A DNA stretch of 64,000 nucleotides from Photobacterium atrarenae (GCF_024380015.1 NZ_CP101508.1:2976902-3040901); one strand, 5' to 3'; positions 48,524 through 58,365 are shown, counted from the first letter of the stretch. Program-made: numbers and translations. The notes: generated by a model not told the origin, from the sequence alone.

Positions 48524-50878
48524 ATGACTCGTTATCACTTCGCTTCATTTGTTTTTGACCCCGCTTCGGGTGCACTGAGCCTAACGGCCCCGTCGGGGGA
48601 GCCAGAAACGGTTTATCTGCGCCATAAAGTCGGCCAGCTCCTGGCCTACCTGCTCGCCCATGCCGGGGAAGTGATCAGCAAAGAGGTGTTACTGGATGCG
48701 CTGTGGCAGCACGGTGAATACCGGGAAAACTCCCTGACCCAAAGCATCCGGGAGCTGCGCAAGGCGCTGGGTGACAGTGCCCAATCGCCCCGGTTCATCA
48801 AAACGCACCCGCAACGGGGCTATCAGTGGATATGTCCCGTCACCGAGCCGCCGGGCCCCACAGAAGAAAAGCCGGTCTCCACAGCGCCTGACAAGCCCCG
48901 GCGCAGCAAACGCACCGTCCTGGCCATTACTGCCAGTGTCCTGATGTGCCTGGTGGTCGCGGTATCGGCCTGGCGCCTGCTTCCGACGTCTCAGCCCGTA
49001 CCCACCGAACAGGCATCCGCTTTGCTGGTATTACCCCTTCTCAACGAGACCGGCGATCCGCAGTTTGACTGGATGGCGCTGGGTCTGGCAGATATGCTCG
49101 GGGTGAGCCTGAGCCAGCAGGGCCAGCAACCCATTACGCTGCCGGCGATGGCCAATCTGTGGTTATTGGACAATGAACTGAGCTGGCCAGCATTGCCGGG
49201 CCAGATCCGGACCTTGTTGCAGCAGAAACACCACCGGGTCGCCTTATCCGGCAGTGTCCGGCTGCACAACGGCCAGCAAGTACTGGATTTTCAACTGATC
49301 TATGCCGACGGCTCTGTCCAGCAAGGCAGTATTGCTTATCCGTCACTGGCGGCGGCAACCCAGGCGATCAGCCGCCAGTTGCAGCTGATGCTCAACCCGC
49401 AATACGCGCCCGCACCACCGCCGGTCGATGAGTCGACTATGTTTGTCCAAACGCTGGCGCAGGGGCGGCACCAGCTGCAGACCGCTGGCGCGCACCAGGC
49501 ACGGAAATATTTCCAGGCCGCATTCGTCCTGAAACCGGAAGATGACTGGACCCGGATTCAGCTCGCCCAGGTTGATCTGCTGTTAGGAGACTGGGACCAG
49601 GCCCGCGAGCACCTCGCCGCCTTGTCGGAATCCCGGCTGCAGCATGACCACGCCCTGCGTGCGGCGCAGGCCTACTGGCTCAGTGAGCTCAGCTACCGAA
49701 GCGGGGAGGAAAACGCCCAGGCCCGGACCGAGCAGGCCATTGCCGCAGCAGAACTGGCGGACAACCCGATACTGAAAGTCCGGGCTTACCAACTGAGTGC
49801 CCAGCTGGCCTGGAACCGCATGGACTGGGAACGGCACCAGCAAGACACCGCCAAGCTCGTCAAGTTACTGGGCGACAGCCACGCCTTGCGCCAGGATGCG
49901 GACAAACAGTTCTATCTCGGCAACCCGGCCAATGAAGGGCTGGAAAAGAGCCCCACGGTTGATCTGCTTGCCAACCAACCGCGCCTGCGTAAAGCACTCA
50001 ACTTTTACCGCCAACTCAATGATCAACCCATGCTGGCAGCAACCCAACTGGCCATTGCCCAGAACTATACCTTCCCACTGGCACAACGTGAGGCCGCGCT
50101 GTCAGATGCCATCACGCGCTACCGGCAGCTGCAACAGCCATATGAGCTGGCCCAGGCGCTGATCTACCAGGGCTTTTACCTGATGCAGCTCCACAAAGGG
50201 GAAGAGGCCGATCTGTTTTTTAAAGAAGCCGGCCAGATTGCCGCCAGCCTCGGCGCTCGCGCCTTGGCGCGGGACAGCCAGTTTTACCGTGCCTTTGCCG
50301 CCATGGATCAAGGCCTGGATCAGCGGGAGCGCGGCGGACACGGTCCGGATCCGTCTCAACTGAGCCGGGCGAACAGTGCTTTTCAAACCCTGCTGACGCA
50401 AACCCCGCCACCACCGCCCCAGATGCAGGCCGGTATCCACTTGTTCCTCGGCTGGATCCAAACCCAGCGGCAAGCTTACGATGGTGCCATCACCGCGTTT
50501 CAGCACGCCGAACGCCTGGCCAAGCAGCAGAGCATGACCACGACCCTGGCTTATATCCGCTACTCAAAAATGCGGGTTTTTCTGGCACAACAGGACTATG
50601 ACGCGGTGATCGCCATGGCCAAGTATCCCGTGCTCACCCGCCTCCAGGCGGTGTATCTGGCCCGGGCTTATTTTGAAACCGGCCAAGCCGCAGAGGCAGT
50701 GAACGTCCTGGATCAATTTCGTCGCCAGCAGCCGGAGCAATGGCAGCCGGACGACCAGCGCCGTCGCATTCGCTATCAGCAGGCCATGCAAGGCCAGTCA
50801 GTCACGCTGGCTGCCGAGCCAAGCGCCCACCTGGTTTATTGTGAAACAGACTGGCTTACGAGCAACAGTCCGCTGTAA
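48524..50878 (+). CDS. Membrane-bound winged-helix regulator with large TPR-like sensor (CadC/ToxR architecture)
   Basis: A 784-residue protein. Residues 1-105 are an OmpR/PhoB-type winged helix (YLRHKVGQLLAYLLAHAGEV, then ENSLTQSIRELRKALGD and FIKTHPQRGYQW). One membrane helix lies at about 131-152. The remaining 630 residues are periplasmic and helical; they look like repeated TPR units in the second half (for example ARKYFQAAFVLKPEDDWTRIQLAQVDLLLGDW split between two helices). This is the CadC/ToxR layout, in which a periplasmic signal is passed to DNA without phosphorylation. Divergent from the redox operon. Ligand and targets unknown. Confidence 0.85.
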   Translation: MTRYHFASFVFDPASGALSLTAPSGEPETVYLRHKVGQLLAYLLAHAGEVISKEVLLDALWQHGEYRENSLTQSIRELRKALGDSAQSPRFIKTHPQRGYQWICPVTEPPGPTEEKPVSTAPDKPRRSKRTVLAITASVLMCLVVAVSAWRLLPTSQPVPTEQASALLVLPLLNETGDPQFDWMALGLADMLGVSLSQQGQQPITLPAMANLWLLDNELSWPALPGQIRTLLQQKHHRVALSGSVRLHNGQQVLDFQLIYADGSVQQGSIAYPSLAAATQAISRQLQLMLNPQYAPAPPPVDESTMFVQTLAQGRHQLQTAGAHQARKYFQAAFVLKPEDDWTRIQLAQVDLLLGDWDQAREHLAALSESRLQHDHALRAAQAYWLSELSYRSGEENAQARTEQAIAAAELADNPILKVRAYQLSAQLAWNRMDWERHQQDTAKLVKLLGDSHALRQDADKQFYLGNPANEGLEKSPTVDLLANQPRLRKALNFYRQLNDQPMLAATQLAIAQNYTFPLAQREAALSDAITRYRQLQQPYELAQALIYQGFYLMQLHKGEEADLFFKEAGQIAASLGARALARDSQFYRAFAAMDQGLDQRERGGHGPDPSQLSRANSAFQTLLTQTPPPPPQMQAGIHLFLGWIQTQRQAYDGAITAFQHAERLAKQQSMTTTLAYIRYSKMRVFLAQQDYDAVIAMAKYPVLTRLQAVYLARAYFETGQAAEAVNVLDQFRRQQPEQWQPDDQRRRIRYQQAMQGQSVTLAAEPSAHLVYCETDWLTSNSPL

Positions 50879-50922
50879 TGCGGCGTACCGGTTTTCCCAG
50901 AGCTTCGGCAACATCCAGGGAA

Positions 50923-52811
50923 ATCGAGTAGGAGGAGGCCTCACGGCCTCCGTCCTCTCACACCACCGTACAAGCGTGGGTCGCATACGGCGGTTCCGAA
51001 TATATTTTCAGTGACTCGTACCCATCTCGCAACGAGTACAGACCCATATCCTTGAACCATTTCATTGGCATGGCCTGATTGAGCTGGGGCGATAAAGCCA
51101 AGTGCCACCACCCTTTATCTGACATCGCCAGCTTCCACGCATTGCGTTCGCTTACACCCTCTTGGCGTAACCATGTCGCTATGCTGTATCTGCGCTTGCG
51201 CTGCTTGAGGCGATAGCACCGTAAGCGCCGCCTTATCCATTCATCCAAGCGCTGCATCGCGCTTTTCCGTATGGCAAGCTTGAAATAGTGTTGCCAACCT
51301 CTTAGGTATTGAGTGAGTTCGACTAGGACTGTCTTCAACTCTCGCCCTCGATTCCGCTTCGTTATTTGACGCACTCGCTTCTTCATCTGAGTTTGTGCTG
51401 TCTTCGAGATATGGATGCTTCCATCTCGTTGAAAGCGATGGCCTAGGTAAGTCCGCTCTGTCACTCTCGTTGCCGCACTTTTCTCACGGTTAACCCTGAG
51501 TTTCAGTTTCTGCTCCAAGAACTCCGTGATTGAGGCTTTTACTCGATTGGCGGCTTCCTCACTGTGCACGTAGATTTGGCAGTCGTCTGCATATCGGCAG
51601 AACTTATGCCCTCTTCGCTCAAGCTCTTTATCCAACTCATCTAATACGATATTTGATAGCAGCGGAGATAATGGTCCACCCTGTGGCGTCCCTCGTTGCC
51701 TCTGCTCAACTAACCCGTTTCGCATTATGCCTGCCTGTAGGTATGACCTGACCAGCTTCAGGACCCGTTTATCTGTGATGTCCTCCGATAGCCTGTGCAT
51801 CAGTCTATCGTGGTTCACAGTATCGAAGTATTTCGCCAGGTCTATGTCGACTACATAACCCCGCCCCTCCCTGATGTAGTGGCTTGCTGCCACCAATGCA
51901 TGGTGGGCACTGCGGTTAGGCCTGAACCCATAACTGTTGCTTGAAAACTGAGGTTCGTAGATATCTGTCAGTACTGAGGTAATGGCCTGTTGGACTACCC
52001 TATCAAGTACAGTTGGGATACCTAGCTGCCTCACTCCCCCGCTAGGTTTGGGAATTTCTACACCCAGAACGGGTTGCGGTTGGTAGCTCCCGTCCAGAAG
52101 GCTCTGGCGGAGCGCTTGCCCATTAGAAGACTGCCGAAGCATCGAGATAGTCGCTGTTATGTCGAGTTTATCAACCCCAGCACATCCCTTGTTCTTCTTC
52201 ACTCTTCTCAGGGCTTGGTTCAGATTTGTTGAGGAGCAGATCCGCTCCATCAACTGAGTTGAGGTCACCAAGACTCGTCCTCCTGTCTACGCCGATCATG
52301 CTTGTCATTCTTCGTGGCCATGAGCGTCACTTGCGGTGTTGCCCAGTAGTACGTAGAGATGTTGTTCATCTTGCTATGACCCCACATGATTGAGTGTCTA
52401 GTGACTGCTTCTTGATATATTCAGTTCCGGCCTTCCCTTGGGTTGTACTTCCCCAAGGTACTATGCCTTCTGCTGACTTCTTATTACCCGTCACACAACA
52501 TCACTGTTGTATTAGTCTCATCCGAGACAGGTCGTAAGATCTCCCGAGGTAAGACGTTGTTCTTTCCCTTGGCTGTGCCTGATTTACCCGTACACACTTC
52601 CCGTCGAGGCATTGGGCTGTTCTATATATTGCTAGGTTACCCAAGTTGTACTGGCCTACTATCAGGTTTCTGTTCGTCACACCCAAGTTTTGCCGTTTGC
52701 TTCCTTCAGATCCCACCTCACGGTGGGCACCCTTGCATAGGCTAACGGTTCTCGCTCGACTGAGCCCGTAGAGGACTTTCACCTCCTAGAACAACGCCAT
52801 GCTCGGCGCAC
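50923..52811 (-). mobile_element. Group II intron with its own reverse transcriptase
   Basis: On the minus strand the element begins GTGCGCC at 52811, the typical group II 5' end. Its RNA part runs to about 52272, then comes the reverse-transcriptase gene in domain IV. Domain V follows at about 50962-50994 (ACCGCCGTA paired with TACGGTGGT) and domain VI at 50931-50957 (GGAGGCC/GGCCTCC). The element ends CTACTCGAT near 50923. It was inserted immediately after the T-tract of the terminator of the leftward secreted-protein gene, the habit of group IIC introns. All parts look intact. The RNA domains I-III were not folded here. Confidence 0.85.
50958..52271 (-). CDS. ltrA: Group II intron reverse transcriptase/maturase
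   Basis: A 437-residue intron-encoded protein for splicing and retrohoming. The reverse-transcriptase domain has YGFRPNRSAHHAL, VDIDLAKYFDTVNHD (metal-binding Asp), GTPQGGPLSPLLSNIVLDELD and the catalytic FCRYADDCQIYV (near residue 228). The maturase domain X and a GIIM-type tail (YLRGWQHYFKLA) follow. There is no HNH endonuclease, so mobility should use exposed single-stranded DNA such as replication forks. The last codons run into the domain V RNA. The frame is complete. Confidence 0.93.
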   Translation of the reverse strand: MVTSTQLMERICSSTNLNQALRRVKKNKGCAGVDKLDITATISMLRQSSNGQALRQSLLDGSYQPQPVLGVEIPKPSGGVRQLGIPTVLDRVVQQAITSVLTDIYEPQFSSNSYGFRPNRSAHHALVAASHYIREGRGYVVDIDLAKYFDTVNHDRLMHRLSEDITDKRVLKLVRSYLQAGIMRNGLVEQRQRGTPQGGPLSPLLSNIVLDELDKELERRGHKFCRYADDCQIYVHSEEAANRVKASITEFLEQKLKLRVNREKSAATRVTERTYLGHRFQRDGSIHISKTAQTQMKKRVRQITKRNRGRELKTVLVELTQYLRGWQHYFKLAIRKSAMQRLDEWIRRRLRCYRLKQRKRRYSIATWLRQEGVSERNAWKLAMSDKGWWHLALSPQLNQAMPMKWFKDMGLYSLRDGYESLKIYSEPPYATHACTVV

Positions 52812-52843
52812 AATAAAATGGGCCCAGCCTAAGCTGAGCCCAT
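52812..52843 (-). terminator. Terminator of the secreted-protein gene and intron target
   Basis: ATGGGCTCAGC pairs with GCTGGGCCCAT (one mismatch) around TTAG, followed on the minus strand by TTTATT. The intron's GTGCGCC starts at the next base. Confidence 0.88.
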
Positions 52844-52861
52844 GGCACATGATGACAACCG

Positions 52862-55800
52862 TTAGTCACATAACCGGTGCTGGCTATAGCGATTTAGCTT
52901 AGTCGCGAGCTTGCCAGCGGTATAGCTATCCCAACTGCCCGGATGATATCCCAGGTGCGAATAGCCGCCCTGCTCAAGCATCCGCTGGGCCCGCTTCATC
53001 ACCCGGTCCGATTGATCACAGGTCCGATAACCCAGATCACGACTAAGCGTGGCATGCATTAGCTTGGTCGCCAAATCATCCGCGCTGCCCTTGCTCGAGT
53101 CATAGTCCAGCAATCCCGAGAGCTTGTCACAGCTATCGACCGGGTAGTAACCCACCCGATACCCTTTGCCATCAACCATCTCATGCGTCACGTAGCGATC
53201 ATTGATCGGCTTGTCGTAACAGGCTTTCGGCTTCGGATCATAGGAATCGAGGTACTGCATGTTGTCGATCACCATCTTCAGGGTCTGGCCCGGTTTCACC
53301 GTAAAGTTGACACAGTACGTTTCCGGCTCAGGGCTGCTGCCATAGCTGCCGTAACTTCCATAGCCACCGTACTGAGTCTCCCCGTTTGGTTTGTAGACCA
53401 GGCTGATCCCCGTATAAGGGTCAACCGGCGCATCCGTTGCCCCTTCCAGCTCATCCAGAAGGGTTTCCGGATACCCGTCTTTGTTGAAATCCATCAACCA
53501 GACCGGATGCCAGCCATGCGGGATATCCGTTTCACACAGGGTGTAGACTTCACCCGGGATCAGCTTCGCCCCGTCAAAGTCAAAGTGCGCGGGTGGTGTT
53601 TGTGCCGCCGTATTGAGCCCGGGACCGGTCAGGGTAAAGTGCCAGACATCATCGGTGATATACCCGTTGGTTTTTTTGATCACTTTCACCATCCCGCTTT
53701 CACGGTTGGTAAAGGTGCACTCCACCGTCTCACCCGGATCCAGCTCAATTTCGACGCTCCGTGTAGCCTGATTCGGGGTCGAATTTTCAACTTCAGACTC
53801 GGTACAGGTTAAACCCGTCAGCTGGAAGGCCGGGCTCGGATCATCTTCGGTCACCGTGTATGTCCCCGGCAACACGTCGATAAACATCTCCATCTGGCCA
53901 TGATCGAGCGAGAAGGGGGTACCATTACTTCCAATATCATGAGTGAAGCTAAATCCGGTGCCATACTTCGGCTCGGTCAGCTTTTTCACCACAATCTTCC
54001 CGAGTTTCTGGTTGGTGATCACGCACTGTTTGGTCTGTCCGGCATCTGCCGCCGTATCCACCGTAAACGAACAACCACTACTGGATGTCTGCGCCCAGCC
54101 CTGTTGCGGTGTTTCGGTAATGGTGTAATCACCGTCCAGCAGCTCAAAGTTACTGTTATTGAGTTGGAACACTTCAAACGTTGCAGGATCGCCGTCCGTG
54201 CTCAAAGTGATCCCGCCGGGAGGCAGCCCCGGACCTTGCAGGGTCATTTCCCAACCGCTTTCAAAGCCGGCCGGCAACGTCACCTTATTTACCGCAGCAA
54301 GCACGGGATCATCAGGCTCAGGTGCTTCCAGGGTAAAGGACAGGGTATCGGTACAGTCGGCAAGCGTCGGCTGCGCCGGCAAGGTCATATCAATCGTTTT
54401 GACCGTGGTACCGACCAAGTTGCCACAGCTGGTGACCGTCGCGGTATAGCTGTCCGGCTCGATATCCTCTGCGGTTTCGGTCAAGGTCGTTGCACCAAGA
54501 GCATCAAACTCAAACTCCAAGTTCTGAACCACGTTATTGCCGCTGTCTTTCACCTCCACATTACACGTCAGGTCTTGCGCCGCCGGAATGGTAAGCTCAA
54601 CGTCAAGGTCCACCAGCGCAGCAGCGGTCACCAGAATCGAAACCGGACTATTGGCGTCACCGCTTGATGCCGTTGCACCGTTAGCAGCGGTGAGCAGCGC
54701 CCAGTCAGACAGCGTCCCGTTGGTGGTCGTCACCGCCGCCGCCGCAATGGTTTTGGTGAACTCGACAAACCCGACCGGGCAGCCGTTATCGTCCTCACAA
54801 GTCCCGGATGGTTGTTCCTCCGAAGTCCATACCAGGTTCGGATCAGACTCAGTCAGGAAAGTGCCCAGGCTGTAGCTGTCACTAAAGGTTCCGCTGGCAC
54901 TGCCGCCGGCAATACTGGCCACCGCATAGCTGAGGCCGTCACCGACAATCTGCTCAGTATCCGAAATAGTTGCGGTCGTTTCAGTTTGCGACCCAGGCTG
55001 GATGTCACTATTCGGCAGGTCGAACGTGACTTCAATCGTTTCAGCAAAAGGCTCATTGGTCGCCGGGTCGATAAAAGTCAGAACCGCGGTATCGCTCAAG
55101 TCACTGGCATCTGCCGGCGCATCAAATAAGTGGGTCAGCACCAATGTTTCGCTGCCTGCCGGCACCGGGACATCTTCAGCGGTAGCGACATCATTCACAG
55201 CTGGGGTGCCGTTGCCTGTCAGCGTATCCGTCACATCCACCAGAATATCCCGCGATGCCGGGTTGGTGGTATAGATATTGGTCACCACCGCTACGGTGCC
55301 GGCCTCGGTCGGACGAACTTCCCAATCCACCCGGATGGTCACATCCTGGGTATTGGTTTCGCTAACATCACAGGTATTGCCCAAATCGACCTGGGCCGGT
55401 GATGCCTGCTTGGTCACATTCCACACCAGGCCGCCACCTTCGGTTGCTGACATGTCTTTACGCGCTGCCGCAGCTTCAATATCTTTGACCGGGATAGGCA
55501 CGGTGCGCTTGCCGGTCTGGAAGTTCTCGGCCTCAAACATATAGGCCTGGAGCGATGAACCACTGAACTGGCTGGCCCCGATAGCAAGCCGGTTGGCCCA
55601 GTCAATCACACAAGTCGTGTCCGGTCCCTGGGTGATCGTCAACTGACGATAAATGACTTCTTCAATCCCACCCGTCACCGTCCCGGATGCATCGATCTGC
55701 TGTGCTCCGACGACGAGGCTACAACTGGTATCCGAAAAGACATTGAGCGTATCCGGGGCCTTGATAATCTGCACATCAAAAATCTGATCGTAACCTTCAA

Positions 55801-56179
55801 TTCCGCTGGCCAGGGCATGATCAGCGGCAATAATAACGTCATAGGTCACATTCCCCGAACTGTTGCCATTGGTTGTCGTCAAGCGATGCGGCACCAGATC
55901 CAATTCATGCCAACCTTTACCCAGGTTCCCGGTGGTATAAGGGGTGTCATTCCCTCCCAGAGGAGCTGGATCCTGGCAAGTAAAATTATCATCCGTATTG
56001 GGCAAGGTATTACTACCTGCAATCAAAGTCGGGTTGCCATCATTACGACACCCTTCCAACCGAAACTGTACTGTATTCGGGGGCGGGTCAAAGGCCCAGG
56101 CAGTACTCATTGCTGTCGAAGACAGCAGTGAAACACCCAGCGCATATTTTATCCCCCTCAGGATAACATCAGGCTTCAT
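52862..56179 (-). CDS. Large secreted protein with prealbumin-like (SpaA/Cna-B type) repeats
   Basis: A 1105-residue precursor with a signal peptide ending STAWA before FDPPPNT. The N-terminal 250 residues are unrecognised. The middle is a series of beta-rich domains with paired cysteines; several end with the signature seen in prealbumin-like folds, such as DGDYTITETPQQGW, LPGTYTVTEDDPSP and CVITNQKLG. A Tyr/Gly/Ser stretch (YGGYGSYGSYGSS) precedes a Cys-containing C-terminal domain of about 130 residues. No LPXTG, autotransporter barrel or PEP-CTERM is seen, so export beyond the periplasm is unclear. A GAGGAAG site precedes ATG 56179. An adhesin or surface-layer role is only inferred. Confidence 0.75.
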   Translation of the reverse strand: MKPDVILRGIKYALGVSLLSSTAMSTAWAFDPPPNTVQFRLEGCRNDGNPTLIAGSNTLPNTDDNFTCQDPAPLGGNDTPYTTGNLGKGWHELDLVPHRLTTTNGNSSGNVTYDVIIAADHALASGIEGYDQIFDVQIIKAPDTLNVFSDTSCSLVVGAQQIDASGTVTGGIEEVIYRQLTITQGPDTTCVIDWANRLAIGASQFSGSSLQAYMFEAENFQTGKRTVPIPVKDIEAAAARKDMSATEGGGLVWNVTKQASPAQVDLGNTCDVSETNTQDVTIRVDWEVRPTEAGTVAVVTNIYTTNPASRDILVDVTDTLTGNGTPAVNDVATAEDVPVPAGSETLVLTHLFDAPADASDLSDTAVLTFIDPATNEPFAETIEVTFDLPNSDIQPGSQTETTATISDTEQIVGDGLSYAVASIAGGSASGTFSDSYSLGTFLTESDPNLVWTSEEQPSGTCEDDNGCPVGFVEFTKTIAAAAVTTTNGTLSDWALLTAANGATASSGDANSPVSILVTAAALVDLDVELTIPAAQDLTCNVEVKDSGNNVVQNLEFEFDALGATTLTETAEDIEPDSYTATVTSCGNLVGTTVKTIDMTLPAQPTLADCTDTLSFTLEAPEPDDPVLAAVNKVTLPAGFESGWEMTLQGPGLPPGGITLSTDGDPATFEVFQLNNSNFELLDGDYTITETPQQGWAQTSSSGCSFTVDTAADAGQTKQCVITNQKLGKIVVKKLTEPKYGTGFSFTHDIGSNGTPFSLDHGQMEMFIDVLPGTYTVTEDDPSPAFQLTGLTCTESEVENSTPNQATRSVEIELDPGETVECTFTNRESGMVKVIKKTNGYITDDVWHFTLTGPGLNTAAQTPPAHFDFDGAKLIPGEVYTLCETDIPHGWHPVWLMDFNKDGYPETLLDELEGATDAPVDPYTGISLVYKPNGETQYGGYGSYGSYGSSPEPETYCVNFTVKPGQTLKMVIDNMQYLDSYDPKPKACYDKPINDRYVTHEMVDGKGYRVGYYPVDSCDKLSGLLDYDSSKGSADDLATKLMHATLSRDLGYRTCDQSDRVMKRAQRMLEQGGYSHLGYHPGSWDSYTAGKLATKLNRYSQHRLCD

Positions 56180-56585
56180 CTTTCTTCCTCATGGTTAGAC
56201 TGATTCATAGACAAGTCTCAGCCAATGCCGATGAAGACCCACCAAGTCCCCGGCAGGCAACCTTCATTACAAAACACATCAGCTTGATATGAAAATAGTC
56301 AATTAGCATTTCATGGAACTGCGCAAACCTGAGACAGTCCAAGGATCCGGCAAACTCGCCTGCAAAACAGCACTTCAAGATGAGAAACCCGTCACGACTT
56401 TTCAGCCATTCGTACCATGGCAAAGCCATGCCATGTAAACACTGAATTTACAGACAGAAACAAAGTGCTAACCTTTCCTTGTTTTCCGAGCAGAAATAAG
56501 CCAACTATTGATACACAACAAGAAAAATCTGTGAAATACGTAGATAATTTCGACACTGGCTAAAATGGGCAAAAAAGCTTGCTCA
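56180..56585. other. Intergenic region left of the pyk promoter
   Basis: About 400 bases between the secreted-protein gene and the pyk control region. The short leftward frame at 56205-56429 has no ribosome site or recognisable composition and is not accepted. The secreted-protein promoter should lie here; no clear box is seen. Confidence 0.5.
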
Positions 56586-56624
56586 TTATCACAAGGTGAT
56601 AAAAGAACCGAGCTGTGCTATGAT
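56586..56624 (+). promoter_or_regulatory. Palindromic operator and extended -10 promoter upstream of the pyk leader
   Basis: TTATCAC and GTGATAA form a perfect palindrome around AAG at 56586-56602. TATGAT at 56619 is preceded by TG one base upstream (extended -10), with no good -35 box. A factor bound at the palindrome would sit centred near -37. The factor is not recognised; it does not fit CRP, Cra or HexR sites. Confidence 0.5.
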
Positions 56625-56629
56625 GACGA

Positions 56630-56787
56630 GCTTGTTTCTTAGTCAGTTTTATGGCTGGAGAACATCATCTCGTCACAAAGTTATGCGAGTCTCCTTACCA
56701 TAAGCAGGGAGGCATAACGCGTTCGCCAGCCAGACAGGAACGGTCTTATCAAAGCAACCCAATGCTTTCATAAGGCTATATTTTTTG
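56630..56787 (+). ncRNA. Structured leader or small RNA candidate upstream of pyk
   Basis: After the promoter there is an outer stem GGCTGG (56653) with CCAGCC (56726) enclosing a long hairpin GTTATGC (56680) with GCATAAC (56712), itself continued by CTCC/GGAG pairing. An AT-rich tail with GCTTT/AAGGC and TATATTTTTT ends at about 56787, as in a weak terminator. It could be an independent small RNA or a regulatory leader of pyk, whose start lies 165 bases further on. No known riboswitch class was recognised. Confidence 0.45.
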
Positions 56788-56952
56788 TGAAAAATTTGTT
56801 TTACCACTGCGTTCTGAAGGCTGAAAGTTAAAAATCTTTGAACTCCGCCACAGTTTGTAGGCGTTATTCAACATAAATGAACTTTCATTTTCAGGTATAA
56901 ATCAGTGAATCAAATTTCCCTTGGGTAAAAGTTCGTCCGGAGACAATCCTCA

Positions 56953-58365
56953 ATGAAAAAGACTAAGATCGTATGTACGATTGGACCTAAAACAGAATCG
57001 AAAGAGATGCTGACCAAGCTGGCAGATGCCGGCATGAACGTGATGCGTCTGAACTTCTCGCACGGTGACTTCGCTGAGCACGGCCAGCGGATCCAGAACC
57101 TGCGTGACGTGATGGCGGAAACCGGGAAGCAACTTGCCATTCTTCTGGACACCAAAGGTCCGGAAATCCGTACGATTAAGCTGGAAAACGGACAAGATTT
57201 CTCTCTGGTTGCCGGCCAGGAGTTCACCTTCACCACTGACACTTCCGTGATTGGTAACCAAGACCGCGTTGCCGTCACTTACCCAGGCTTTGCCAAAGAT
57301 CTGACCAAAGGTAACACCATCCTGGTCGATGACGGCCTGATCGAGATGGAAGTCCTGGAAACCACAGAAACTGAAGTGAAGTGTAAAGTCCTGAACAACG
57401 GTGATCTGGGCGAGAACAAAGGGGTCAACCTGCCAGGCGTTTCTGTCAACCTACCGGCACTGGCTGAAAAAGACAAAGCGGATCTGAAGTTCGGCTGTGA
57501 GCAAGGCGTTGACTTTGTTGCGGCTTCTTTCATCCGTAAAGCGGATGACGTGAGAGAGATCCGTGAACTGCTGAACGCCAACGGCGGCGAAAACATTCAC
57601 ATCATCTCGAAAATCGAAAACCAGGAAGGCGTGGATAACTTCGATGAAATCCTGGAGGCCTCTGACGGCATCATGGTTGCCCGTGGCGACCTGGGTGTTG
57701 AAATCCCGGTTGAAGAAGTTATCTTCGCGCAGAAGATGATGATCGAGAAATGTAACCGTGCCCGTAAGATGGTGATCACCGCGACCCAGATGCTGGACTC
57801 GATGATCAAGAACCCACGCCCAACCCGCGCCGAGGCCGGCGATGTGGCCAACGCCATCATGGATGGTACCGATGCAGTCATGCTATCTGGTGAGTCTGCC
57901 AAGGGTAAATACCCGATTGAAGCGGTGACCATCATGGCGCAAATTTGTGGCCGTACCGATGCCGCGCTGAAAGCTGAGCTGGGCTCTCGCCTGGACAGCC
58001 CTCGCCTGCGCATCACCGAAGCGGTGTGTAAAGGTGCCGTGGATACGTCAGAGAAACTGAACGCGCCGCTGATCGTGGTCGCGACAGAAGCCGGTAAGTC
58101 TGCCCGCTCTGTGCGTAAGTACTTCCCGACCGCGAACATCCTGGCCGTGACGACGAACCCGAAAACTGCCGCCCAGCTAACGCTGACCAAAGGGGTGACG
58201 CCAGTGGTTGTGGACGCGATCGAAAACACCGACGCTTTCTATGCCCGCGGCAAAGAGCTGGCGCTGGAAACCGGCCTGGGTGCCAAAGGCGATATCGTGG
58301 TGATGGTCTCCGGTGCACTGGTTCCTTCAGGCACGACCAACACCGCGTCTGTTCACGTCCTGTAA
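56953..58365 (+). CDS. pykF: Pyruvate kinase (PykF type)
   Basis: Converts phosphoenolpyruvate and ADP to pyruvate and ATP. The 470 residues match the PykF isozyme: [19 protein letters not shown], the [12 protein letters not shown] segment, the active-site block [15 protein letters not shown] with the catalytic region ISKIENQEG before it, and a C-terminal effector domain expected to bind fructose 1,6-bisphosphate. Codon use is strongly biased, as for a highly expressed gene. A GGAGA ribosome site lies about 11 bases upstream. It has an unusually long leader, described separately. Confidence 0.97.
   Translation: MKKTKIVCTIGPKTESKEMLTKLADAGMNVMRLNFSHGDFAEHGQRIQNLRDVMAETGKQLAILLDTKGPEIRTIKLENGQDFSLVAGQEFTFTTDTSVIGNQDRVAVTYPGFAKDLTKGNTILVDDGLIEMEVLETTETEVKCKVLNNGDLGENKGVNLPGVSVNLPALAEKDKADLKFGCEQGVDFVAASFIRKADDVREIRELLNANGGENIHIISKIENQEGVDNFDEILEASDGIMVARGDLGVEIPVEEVIFAQKMMIEKCNRARKMVITATQMLDSMIKNPRPTRAEAGDVANAIMDGTDAVMLSGESAKGKYPIEAVTIMAQICGRTDAALKAELGSRLDSPRLRITEAVCKGAVDTSEKLNAPLIVVATEAGKSARSVRKYFPTANILAVTTNPKTAAQLTLTKGVTPVVVDAIENTDAFYARGKELALETGLGAKGDIVVMVSGALVPSGTTNTASVHVL

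Noticed and set aside
52443..52782. Short open frames on both strands between the intron RT gene and the secreted-protein gene
   Set aside because: This DNA is the folded RNA part of the group II intron (domains I-III), not coding.
56205..56429. 74-codon leftward frame upstream of the secreted-protein gene
   Set aside because: No ribosome site, unlikely composition, and it occupies the expected promoter region.
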